A stretch of DNA of 64,000 bases. It comes from Candidatus Litorirhabdus singularis (GTDB lineage Bacteria > Pseudomonadota > Gammaproteobacteria > Pseudomonadales > Halieaceae). The notes under the pieces were generated by a model. The model saw nothing but the letters and a program-made list of their open reading frames with translations, was not told where the DNA came from and searched no databases. This document shows, piece by piece, positions 51,701 through 58,749 of this stretch (within the stretch, counting starts at the first letter, position 1; the number at the start of each line of letters is the position of its first letter). Location of the stretch: contig NZ_SHNN01000001.1 of assembly GCF_026262625.1 (NCBI RefSeq), positions 1,116,001-1,180,000 on the forward strand. The letters are read 5' to 3'. The position numbers were made by a program, and so were the translations under genes.

Positions 51701-51868
51701 TCAGCCTTTCTGTTGTGTCGCCACCAACCATACTGCGTGAATTACAGCGGGGAACCAGAAGAGGAAACAAAGCACGATATTGATCCACAAATGCTTGCTT
51801 GTGCCCACTTGAAGGAATGCTCCAACCGGTGGAAGCAGGATCGCCAGTATCAGATTGAGAATGCTCAT
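51701..51868 (-). CDS. Pmp3/YqaE-family small membrane protein
   Basis: A 55-residue protein with two membrane helices. ATG 51868 has AAGGA upstream; the longer frame runs back into the carotenoid oxygenase gene. MSILNLILAILLPPVGAFLQVGTSKHLWINIVLCFLFWFPAVIHAVWLV is the entire Pmp3 signature (LPPxGAFL, then WINIVLC and PAVIHAVW). The family stabilises membrane potential under salt or cold stress. It lies 16 bases downstream of the carotenoid oxygenase stop and is probably co-transcribed. Confidence 0.92.
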   Translation of the reverse strand: MSILNLILAILLPPVGAFLQVGTSKHLWINIVLCFLFWFPAVIHAVWLVATQQKG

Positions 51869-51884
51869 AATGTTATTTTCCTTA

Positions 51885-53303
51885 TTAGCTGCCAGCGGGA
51901 CGCCAGCCTCCATGGAATCCTACAGGAATTCGGTTAGAAAGTTGAGCCACTGCCAACGGTCCGCCCGCCAGGTTCTCGGCATCCATGATGTACAGAGCAC
52001 TGGTATCACTGGGCAAATCGGTGACCACTGAGAGTACATAGCCCTGACCTTCGGGAGCATCATCAGACTTGGGTACAAATATAGCCTCGGACGTGAAGGT
52101 CGTATCACGCGGACCGAAGGTATAGCGCTCGCTGCTATTGTCGGCCAGATTGAAGCGGCCCAGTTGATTGTACATCCCATCGCCATCGCCATCTGGTGCG
52201 GTGAGAAAGCCAACCTTATATTCTTGCATCGCAAAGCGTGGGTCACACTGGGGGAATTCGGAAGGGATAGGGTCTATCTGGTTGCTCACCACGCGCGGAT
52301 TGGCCTGGTTCATGTCGATGCTCCAGCGGCTCAGGTAAGGCGCAACATCAGGCATCATTTCGCCCTTCGCATTGGGGAACAGCGGCGCATATTCAAACTG
52401 ACATCCGTCAACGGTAATCACGCCGTCTTTATCGAAGCCATTCATGTAGTGGAACACAAAGAACGGATCGCATTCGACCCAGCGGGTATTGGCAGCATTG
52501 CCGCCAACGCGAGGAATAACGGCAATCGAGGCGCCGCGCTCTGGTTCCCAGGCAAACGGGGCTTCGCCGACCATGGCGCGGTCGAGGCTGCCGGTCAGCG
52601 GAAACACGGCTACGACAATGTAGTTTTCGGTAACCACGAAGTCGTGGATCATAGCTGAGTATGGCGTTTTGATGCACTCGGAACTGGTGAGTACGCCATT
52701 GCGGTCCACCTTGTGTACGGTGAAATCTGACTCAAAAGGCCCGGTGGACATATAGGCAAAGAAAATTAGCTCGCCGGTGCGTGGATCAACCTTGGGATGG
52801 GCGGTCATCGCCGTAGTCAGTTTGCCGTTGTAGTCATAGGTCCCGATGGACTCGAGCGTGACCGGGTCGACCTGAAAAGGCTGGTGGCCTTCTTCCAGTA
52901 TGAGCATTTTGCCGGCATGCCAGACACAGGCGGTATTGGCTAGACCGTCCTTGTCATTGAAAACGAACTCTTCATAGCCTTTTTCGCAGTCGAAAGGGTT
53001 CATCGGGTTGATGACGCCACGGCCCACTTCGTTTTCAAGCTTGAATTTGGCGGTCTCTATCCAGCGATTGCGATAGCCCACTTTGCCGTCTTCTATGTGA
53101 AAGGCGTGGGTCATTCCGTCACCGGCGAACAGGTGATAGTCGCCGCGGGGAGCAAATTTCACGTTGGGTCCGTTGCGATAGAAGCTACCATTCAGATCCC
53201 GTGGCACCTCGCCAGTAATCGGTAGTACCTCGTGGGTATACTCTTGGTCTATCGGGGCGAAACACCCCTCCAAAAAACGATTTTCAGGCATTGCTTCGGT
53301 CAT
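51885..53303 (-). CDS. Carotenoid-cleavage-type dioxygenase (carotenoid oxygenase family)
   Basis: A 472-residue seven-bladed propeller enzyme. The four Fe(II)-binding His residues are visible: His169 (MTAHPKVD), His220 (MIHDFVVT), His285 (FVFHYMNGFD) and His464 (VGFHGGW). NGSFYRNGPNVKFAPRGDYHLFAGDGM is the family N-terminus. These enzymes split a C=C bond with O2 in carotenoids, apocarotenoids or stilbenes; bacterial forms often act on lignostilbene-like compounds. It is divergent from a TetR gene with duplicated sequence between them, so it is probably controlled by that regulator. Confidence 0.92.
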   Translation of the reverse strand: MTEAMPENRFLEGCFAPIDQEYTHEVLPITGEVPRDLNGSFYRNGPNVKFAPRGDYHLFAGDGMTHAFHIEDGKVGYRNRWIETAKFKLENEVGRGVINPMNPFDCEKGYEEFVFNDKDGLANTACVWHAGKMLILEEGHQPFQVDPVTLESIGTYDYNGKLTTAMTAHPKVDPRTGELIFFAYMSTGPFESDFTVHKVDRNGVLTSSECIKTPYSAMIHDFVVTENYIVVAVFPLTGSLDRAMVGEAPFAWEPERGASIAVIPRVGGNAANTRWVECDPFFVFHYMNGFDKDGVITVDGCQFEYAPLFPNAKGEMMPDVAPYLSRWSIDMNQANPRVVSNQIDPIPSEFPQCDPRFAMQEYKVGFLTAPDGDGDGMYNQLGRFNLADNSSERYTFGPRDTTFTSEAIFVPKSDDAPEGQGYVLSVVTDLPSDTSALYIMDAENLAGGPLAVAQLSNRIPVGFHGGWRPAGS

Positions 53304-53358
53304 GATTCACCTCTTCCCATTATTATGTTGAGCGGCAGTTTGCGGCCATTGAACTGGT

Positions 53359-53408
53359 GTTTACAGCAGCAACATAGCATTGAATATTAAAGTTTACAAT
53401 ATCAACAT
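53359..53408. repeat. Two 17-base direct repeats in the carotenoid oxygenase/TetR intergenic region
   Basis: GTTTACAGCAGCAACAT (53359-53375) and GTTTACAATATCAACAT (53392-53408) share 13 of 17 bases, with identical ends and a variable middle. They are 33 bases apart, about three helical turns, in the 157-base gap between divergent genes. They are likely binding sites for the TetR-type regulator at 53461. Confidence 0.5.
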
Positions 53409-53460
53409 CTTGCTAAAAGTGAGGTAGACTGGCCTTCAAAATAACAACGGGTAGACTCAA

Positions 53461-54078
53461 TTGACCGCTGCCAAACCGGCTTATCACCATGGCGACTTGC
53501 GCTCTGCATTGCTGCAGGCGGCGCTGGAGGTGATTGACGATACCGGACCCCAGGGCCTGACGATCCGCGAAGTTGCTAGGCGCGCGGGCGTTTCTCACGC
53601 TGCGCCCTATCGACACTTTGCCGATAAAGACGATCTCATTTTGGCGGTGGTTGAGCAGGGCTTTGAGCTGATGCATACCAACATGATGGCGGACAAGGCG
53701 GCGGCTGGACCTGATCCGCTGGATCAGTTCTCGGCCAGTGGGATGGCCTATCTGCATTTTGCTATGCATTACCCGGCGTATTACCGAGTGATGTTCAGCG
53801 GTGACTTACTGTCCAGCAGTGGACAGGATTCGTTGCGTCATACCAGCACCGCGGCATTTGAACAAATGCTGACTGATCTCAAGCTGTGCCAGAGGATGGG
53901 TATTTTGCGCGAAGGCGACACTATGTTGCAGGCCGTAGCGATCCTATCAACAGTGCACGGCTTTGTATCGCTGGCCAACGATAACCGTATCAGCCACCTG
54001 GTGGGCGCAGAGTATTCTATGCAGGAAATTCAGGATTTTGTATTAGCGGCCATCTTCCAGGGGCTTGCTGTGCAGTAG
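53461..54078 (+). CDS. TetR/AcrR-family transcriptional regulator
   Basis: A 205-residue regulator starting at TTG 53461. YHHGDLRSALLQAALEVIDDTGPQGLTIREVARRAGVSHAAPYRHFADKDDLILAV is the complete TetR DNA-binding domain with its helix-turn-helix at about residues 36-55. The rest (YLHFAMHYPAYYRVMFSGDL) is the WHG-type ligand domain. It is divergent from the carotenoid oxygenase gene and upstream of a TonB receptor, so it may control both. No clear ribosome site precedes the TTG, so translation may be weak. Confidence 0.88.
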   Translation: MTAAKPAYHHGDLRSALLQAALEVIDDTGPQGLTIREVARRAGVSHAAPYRHFADKDDLILAVVEQGFELMHTNMMADKAAAGPDPLDQFSASGMAYLHFAMHYPAYYRVMFSGDLLSSSGQDSLRHTSTAAFEQMLTDLKLCQRMGILREGDTMLQAVAILSTVHGFVSLANDNRISHLVGAEYSMQEIQDFVLAAIFQGLAVQ

Positions 54079-54137
54079 AGAACTTATCTGATATTTTTAT
54101 TTAAAGCTTTATCTATAACTATAATCAAGACCGACAG

Positions 54138-54145
54138 CCCCCCCC
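54138..54145 (+). repeat. Poly-C tract (C8) in the leader of a TonB-receptor gene
   Basis: Eight consecutive C residues lie 28 bases before the ATG of the TonB receptor gene, between a likely AT-rich promoter zone and the ribosome site (CCAGGAGAAGC). Such tracts can change length by slippage and alter leader folding. A nine-C tract occurs in the coding region of the gene at 58549. Confidence 0.4.
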
Positions 54146-54173
54146 GCGGGTTCTGGTCGCCAGGAGAAGCACC

Positions 54174-56486
54174 ATGAAGAGAGAGTTTACGCGAGTAATT
54201 GTACTGGGCGGTTTGTTGCCATTGGCCCCGATACTTACGCCATCGGCAGTCGCCGATGAGGTTGTACAATTAGAAGAAGTGATCGTCACTGCGAACCGCC
54301 GTGAAGAAAATCTGCAGGAGGTGGCGATCTCCGTATCGGCATTTACTGATGAGTTTTTCAAGAACACGGGCACCACCAATCTGAAGCAGCTCGATCAATA
54401 CACTCCGAACTTCAAAATTACTCCAGTAACCGATAGTCGCTCTACCTCCATTCGTATTCGCGGTATCGGTTCTGTTGGCAGCAATGCCGGCATCGACCCC
54501 AGTGTCGGTGTATTCATAGACGGTGTTTATCAGGGCCGCGCAGGCATGAGTGTCGCTGACCTGATGGATATCCAGCGCGTTGAAGTGCTGCGCGGTCCTC
54601 AAGGCACGCTGTATGGCAAGAACACCGCAGCTGGTGCTCTTAATATTATCTCCAAGGCACCTGCCGAGTTGTTTGAGGCCGAAGTAGAGCTGGTTTTGGG
54701 TAACTATGAAACTGTGGAAGCGCGCGGCATGGTCAACGTGCCACTGGGAGACAGTGGTCATGCGACACGGCTGTCCGGATATTATGTCGAGAACGGTGGT
54801 TTTGACAAAAATACTTACACTGGCAAGGACATTAACATTACCGAGCGTTGGGGTCTCAGATCACGCACTCTGTTCAGCACCGAAAATGCTGGCGATTTCA
54901 CGTTTAGCCTGGACTATTCAAAGAATACCGGCGATTGCTGTGCGCCAGATATTATCGATTATGTCGGCGATGGCTCGGCTCAGGGCTTGCCGTTTGAAAG
55001 GTTGGTAGCGGAAACCGGTGTACCATTACCAGACGTTGTTGACCCCTATGATCGTGAGCTTTACTTCGATACCGAGTTCACCAACGACGTAAAGGTTGGC
55101 GGTGTTGCGCTGGAGTGGAGTAAGGAGTTAAACAATGAATATGTGCTGACCTGGATTAATGCCTACCGTGGGTACGAGTCTTTCAGCACGCTTGACGGTG
55201 ATTTTTCGCATTACGCAGGGGTTAAGTATGAGACGGATGTTGAGCTGTCTCAGGTCTCCAGTGAATTTCGTATAGCCTCTCCGGTGGGTGAGGTTTTTGA
55301 CTGGCAGATCGGCTTTTACTATTTTGACTCGCAGATGGATACAGAGGGTCAGAACGGCTTTTTACCGCTGTTTGGCAGCAATTTTGCTAACCCGCCATTC
55401 CCTGATGGAATCTGGCCTGACGGTGGCATCAACTTCGATACTAATAAGCACGAAACTACCAGCTATGCCACGTTTGGGCAGGCCAACTGGACCTTTGCCG
55501 AAGATTGGAAGCTGACCTTCGGCGCACGCTATACCTATGAGGAAAAGTCTCGCAAGGGCACCCAGATTTCCACGCCAGATCCGATTTTTCCTATTGACGC
55601 ACCGCCCATCGCAGGTCCGGATACGGCCATTGATGAAGATCGGGATGCCGACGATATCTCACCTTCACTCAGTCTAAGTTATTTCGCGGCGCCAGATGTC
55701 ATGTTGTATGCCAGTGCCAGCCAGGGTTTCAAGTCTGGCGGCTTCAATCAGCTGCGGACCGCGCAAGGTGTGCCGGGTGAATTCGATGATGAGCGCTCGC
55801 GTAACTACGAACTGGGCATCAAGAGCTCTTGGTTGGAGCGTCGTCTGCAGGTCAACATGACCGCATTCTTCGTTGATTACGAAGACTTTCAGGCTCAGGG
55901 CTTCGATGGCAGCAATATTCTCGTACGCAACGCAGGTACGATGGAGAGTAAAGGTGTTGAATTTGATCTGATTTATGTGCCGAACTCGCTGGCGACTATG
56001 GGCATGGCTATTGGCTACAATGACGCAACTTACGGTGAGTTCCCTACCGGTGAATGCACCGCGGCGCAACTGTTCGCAGTGACCGGTGGCTCGCCGCTGG
56101 TGCCGGCGGATTGCGTGCAAGACCTTGAAGGTAAGTCTATTGATAATGCGCCCGAGTGGACGGTGAGCAACTTTCTCCAATTGTCCGATGACTTTGGCGA
56201 CAGTGGCATGAGCTGGATGGCGCGCCTTGAGTACAACTACACCGGCGAACTGTACATGGCTCAGGATCTTGATGAGTCCGTGAAGCGGGATCCGGTGCAT
56301 ATGGTTAATGCCAGGGTAAACCTTTCGGGCGCTAATAAAAAATGGGAAGTAACGCTGTGGGGGCGCAACCTGTTGGATGAGGAATATCATGTGGTTGCCT
56401 TTGATATACCCGTAACAGGAGGCTTTGCCGGCATCAATGCACCGCCACTGACCTACGGACTAACCCTGAATTATCGGACCCAGTAA
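54174..56486 (+). CDS. TonB-dependent outer-membrane receptor
   Basis: A 770-residue receptor. Signal peptide ends near SAVA. TonB box and plug: QLEEVIVTANRREENLQEVAISVSAF; plug motif VEVLRGPQGTLYGKNTAAGALNIIS. The barrel ends with YGLTLNYRTQ; the final residue is not aromatic. Ribosome site CCAGGAGAAGCACC. It follows the TetR gene by 95 bases and precedes a compact operon of unknown genes, 48 bases downstream. The substrate may be that of the carotenoid oxygenase or of this operon. Confidence 0.9.
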   Translation: MKREFTRVIVLGGLLPLAPILTPSAVADEVVQLEEVIVTANRREENLQEVAISVSAFTDEFFKNTGTTNLKQLDQYTPNFKITPVTDSRSTSIRIRGIGSVGSNAGIDPSVGVFIDGVYQGRAGMSVADLMDIQRVEVLRGPQGTLYGKNTAAGALNIISKAPAELFEAEVELVLGNYETVEARGMVNVPLGDSGHATRLSGYYVENGGFDKNTYTGKDINITERWGLRSRTLFSTENAGDFTFSLDYSKNTGDCCAPDIIDYVGDGSAQGLPFERLVAETGVPLPDVVDPYDRELYFDTEFTNDVKVGGVALEWSKELNNEYVLTWINAYRGYESFSTLDGDFSHYAGVKYETDVELSQVSSEFRIASPVGEVFDWQIGFYYFDSQMDTEGQNGFLPLFGSNFANPPFPDGIWPDGGINFDTNKHETTSYATFGQANWTFAEDWKLTFGARYTYEEKSRKGTQISTPDPIFPIDAPPIAGPDTAIDEDRDADDISPSLSLSYFAAPDVMLYASASQGFKSGGFNQLRTAQGVPGEFDDERSRNYELGIKSSWLERRLQVNMTAFFVDYEDFQAQGFDGSNILVRNAGTMESKGVEFDLIYVPNSLATMGMAIGYNDATYGEFPTGECTAAQLFAVTGGSPLVPADCVQDLEGKSIDNAPEWTVSNFLQLSDDFGDSGMSWMARLEYNYTGELYMAQDLDESVKRDPVHMVNARVNLSGANKKWEVTLWGRNLLDEEYHVVAFDIPVTGGFAGINAPPLTYGLTLNYRTQ

Positions 56487-56534
56487 TAACCTCCCTTGCG
56501 GCTCTATTGTTAACGGGCAAAAGGAGTGAAGCAT

Positions 56535-57311
56535 ATGACTGATGCAATAACATTCGATGGCGGCGCTGCTGTTAAAGCAGTCAGCGCTAAATCAGGTTTT
56601 TGGTACCATTGGGGGCCTCAAGCCTGGATAGATATGTGGATGTCTAACTCCATGCTGGTAAAAAGGGCGATGCCGATCGTCACTCACAGCTTGCTGCCGA
56701 TATTACGCTTATCCGGCGACAAGGACGCCATTGATGCCGGTTACAAGGATATCAAGTCACGTCGAGAAACCCTGTACTGGAAAGACTCGCCGCGGGAGAA
56801 ATGGCGCAAGCGTTATGGCAACTTTGTGCGCGAAGTGGAGTGGGGCCTGCTTGAGTTGCGCAAGTACTACTCTCAAGCTCAGTATGAAGAAATTGTGATT
56901 GGTACCTGTGTGTCCACCGCCGAGGAGACTACGGCCGACTTTATCGCCATGATGCAAAGCATGGCGGAGAAGAACGAGGGTAAGACGACGGTTCGCGCAG
57001 AGCCCAGCCGCTGGGAAAAATTTCTCTTCGACACTTTTAACCCGGCGGGTTTTCTGACCGGGCCAGCAGAGATGCGAGACATTAATATGGTGGAGGGCAG
57101 TATGACCATGTATGTGCCCGACTGCGGCTGGCACACCTGTGCCGCCCAGGCCAGCTTGCCCAACCCTGAGCAACTGCCAGCGGAAGGCTGCCAGTTGATT
57201 TGCAAAGGTGCGTTTGAGGCGCTGTTCAACGGTGACAACGGCGGTCTGCGGATGGAGTTTGAGCCCCATCTGCCGGAGACTTCCTGCACTGTGCGCATGC
57301 GCTGGAAGTAA
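56535..57311 (+). CDS. Unknown protein, possibly related to ATC (amino-thiazoline-carboxylate) hydrolases
   Basis: A 258-residue soluble protein. ATG 56535 follows AAAGGAG at eight bases. No signal peptide. Helical N-terminal half (RRETLYWKDSPREKWRKRYGNFVREVEWG). The C-terminal 70 residues have spaced Cys residues (VPDCGWHTCAAQ, AEGCQLICKGAFEALFNG, TSCTVRMRWK) in a layout that recalls L-2-amino-thiazoline-4-carboxylate hydrolase-like proteins. That match is from memory and weak. It is the first gene of a tight operon with three further unknown genes. Confidence 0.55.
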   Translation: MTDAITFDGGAAVKAVSAKSGFWYHWGPQAWIDMWMSNSMLVKRAMPIVTHSLLPILRLSGDKDAIDAGYKDIKSRRETLYWKDSPREKWRKRYGNFVREVEWGLLELRKYYSQAQYEEIVIGTCVSTAEETTADFIAMMQSMAEKNEGKTTVRAEPSRWEKFLFDTFNPAGFLTGPAEMRDINMVEGSMTMYVPDCGWHTCAAQASLPNPEQLPAEGCQLICKGAFEALFNGDNGGLRMEFEPHLPETSCTVRMRWK

Positions 57312-57324
57312 TCGGAGTAAGCGC

Positions 57325-57519
57325 GTGAATCTATTGCAGCGTGAGAAAATGCTGGTCCAGCAGTCTCTGGAGCTAAAACAGCTGCGCGCAGAAGTGCAAA
57401 AGCTGCAGGCGCAGAATGACAGTATGAGGCAGGGAATGCGGCGGTGTGTGACCTGTGATTACCGATTGCAGGTAACCCGCAATACCTTAGCCTCCAGCCT
57501 ACGAGAGGAGACGTCATGA
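57325..57519 (+). CDS. Small coiled-coil protein with CxxC, function unknown
   Basis: A 64-residue protein. GTG 57325 has CGGAGTAA upstream, 13 bases after the previous stop. Residues about 5-40 form a coiled coil (REKMLVQQSLELKQLRAEVQKLQAQ), followed by RRCVTCDYRLQVTRN, a CxxC that may bind metal or form a disulfide. Its TGA overlaps the next ATG (ATGA), so it is a real member of the operon. I know no family. Confidence 0.6.
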   Translation: MNLLQREKMLVQQSLELKQLRAEVQKLQAQNDSMRQGMRRCVTCDYRLQVTRNTLASSLREETS

Positions 57520-57992
57520 GTGCAGTTGAAGTGCCTAATTTTGGTGAGTTATTGGCCCCTTATATCGGCTCTGTGCCGGAACATGCGGTGCCTAATTTTT
57601 TAGCTTTGCTGGAGCGTGGAGCGGCAGATCGCTATCGCTACTGGGCCGAACAGCTACCTGATTTTAGCGATGGTTTAAACGTCTGCGCTGCCAGTGAAGA
57701 CAAAATTGCTGATATCGTTGAGAGCCTGTTTCCTATCGCCGAGGACTTGGCTGCGGAGATCGCAGGGCCGCTGCCTGACGCCCGTCAGGCTTATTACTCG
57801 GTATTTGAGCCGTTGACCCTAAAACAGCAGCTGCAGATTCAGGCGGCTGCTGAACTGCAGGGTGCCAAAGCCTGGGAGGCGATGCTGGTCGACGGGATGC
57901 CTGCGGCTATGCGTGAGGGCCTCGAGCAATGTATGAAGTTGGAGCGCGAAAGCTCGACCTATCTTTACAGTATTATCGATCAGGTAGGCTAG
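57516..57992 (+). CDS. Helical protein of unknown function
   Basis: A 158-residue acidic, mainly helical soluble protein. Its ATG overlaps the stop of the small CxxC protein. Visible stretches are MSAVEVPNFGELLAPYIGSVPEHAVPNFLALLERGAADRYRYWAEQLPDF and the long C-terminal helices KQQLQIQAAAELQGAKAWEAML. No catalytic motif is visible. It is followed after 4 bases by the membrane protein gene. Confidence 0.55.
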   Translation: MSAVEVPNFGELLAPYIGSVPEHAVPNFLALLERGAADRYRYWAEQLPDFSDGLNVCAASEDKIADIVESLFPIAEDLAAEIAGPLPDARQAYYSVFEPLTLKQQLQIQAAAELQGAKAWEAMLVDGMPAAMREGLEQCMKLERESSTYLYSIIDQVG

Positions 57993-57996
57993 AGCT

Positions 57997-58470
57997 TTGA
58001 GCCAGACCAATATTCTGCGCCGCCCTCTGGACCTGCTGCTGGTGTTGTTCTTTTCTGTGGCGGTGATTTACGCGCTGTTATTCAGCCTGCCGGAGGGGTT
58101 GGGTGTGCCGGTCGCAGCCGATAGCCCCTGGCCGCCGTTGCAGTGGTTATATGACTGGGCGGTGGCGGAAGAGCCCGCCCACCTGGACCCGCCACCGAAC
58201 CTGATTGCGGCGACATTGTTTGACGGCCTGTTTCAGGCGCCTTTATTGATAGGCGTGATTATCGGTTTGATTGGCCAGCGCAGCTGGCTGCGCCCTTTGG
58301 GTCTGTTCTATGCTGGGGCAGCAATGACCAACATGTTTTTTTACTTCACGCAGACCTTTCTGGGGCCGCACCCGCCGCCTAATACGGCCTATTATCTGGT
58401 GTTTAACTTGCCATGGTTGTTGGCCCCGGCATTACTGGGTCTGCGGGTTTTGCTAGCCCGCGACCTCTAG
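57997..58470 (+). CDS. Four-helix membrane protein, possibly EXPERA-like
   Basis: A 157-residue inner-membrane protein with four hydrophobic segments, starting with TTG 57997. RRPLDLLLVLFFSVAVIYALLFSLPEG near the N-terminus, then LFDGLFQAPLLIGVIIGLIGQ, YAGAAMTNMFFYFTQTF and YYLVFNLPWLLAPALLGLRVL give a layout like EXPERA-domain proteins (emopamil-binding/TMEM97 group, sterol-ligand binding). The assignment is tentative. It ends the four-gene operon behind the TonB receptor. Confidence 0.5.
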   Translation: MSQTNILRRPLDLLLVLFFSVAVIYALLFSLPEGLGVPVAADSPWPPLQWLYDWAVAEEPAHLDPPPNLIAATLFDGLFQAPLLIGVIIGLIGQRSWLRPLGLFYAGAAMTNMFFYFTQTFLGPHPPPNTAYYLVFNLPWLLAPALLGLRVLLARDL

Positions 58471-58548
58471 TGTGGGCCGCTCCCGAGCATTCCTCGTCAA
58501 TTTAGTGTAGAATGCTCGGCCCTAAACGATAAGTACAAGACTCTTTAT

Positions 58549-58731
58549 ATGGCTTCTCCCAGCAAGCGTCGCGGTCCTGCGGCCCCCCCCCAGACCAGTT
58601 TATCTATTGCCGAGCAAACTGCGGCGTTCCTGAAAACCGGTGGTAAAGTCGAAGAAGTGCCGCGTGGTATCAGTGGGCAGCCCGGCGCTACTGCGCGCAA
58701 GCACATCACCATCAGCACCAAGTCGCAGTAG
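58549..58731 (+). CDS. Small basic protein with SutA-like C-terminal motif
   Basis: A 60-residue protein. The segment EQTAAFLKTGGKVEEVPRG resembles the C-terminal part of Pseudomonas SutA (FLxxGGKVxEV), a small RNA-polymerase-binding protein active in slow growth. The N-terminus is basic and Pro-rich. The acidic N-terminal region of SutA is absent. A nine-C run (58583-58591) encodes part of the Ala-Pro-Pro stretch. A promoter-like TAGAAT lies at about 58507. It is a single-gene unit convergent with the PQQ dehydrogenase gene. Confidence 0.65.
   Translation: MASPSKRRGPAAPPQTSLSIAEQTAAFLKTGGKVEEVPRGISGQPGATARKHITISTKSQ
58583..58591 (+). repeat. Poly-C tract (C9) inside a coding sequence
   Basis: Nine consecutive C residues span codons 12-15 of the SutA-like gene. 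A change of length by one base would shift the frame and switch off the protein. Confidence 0.45.
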
Positions 58732-58749
58732 CTAACGAACTCCCCGCCT

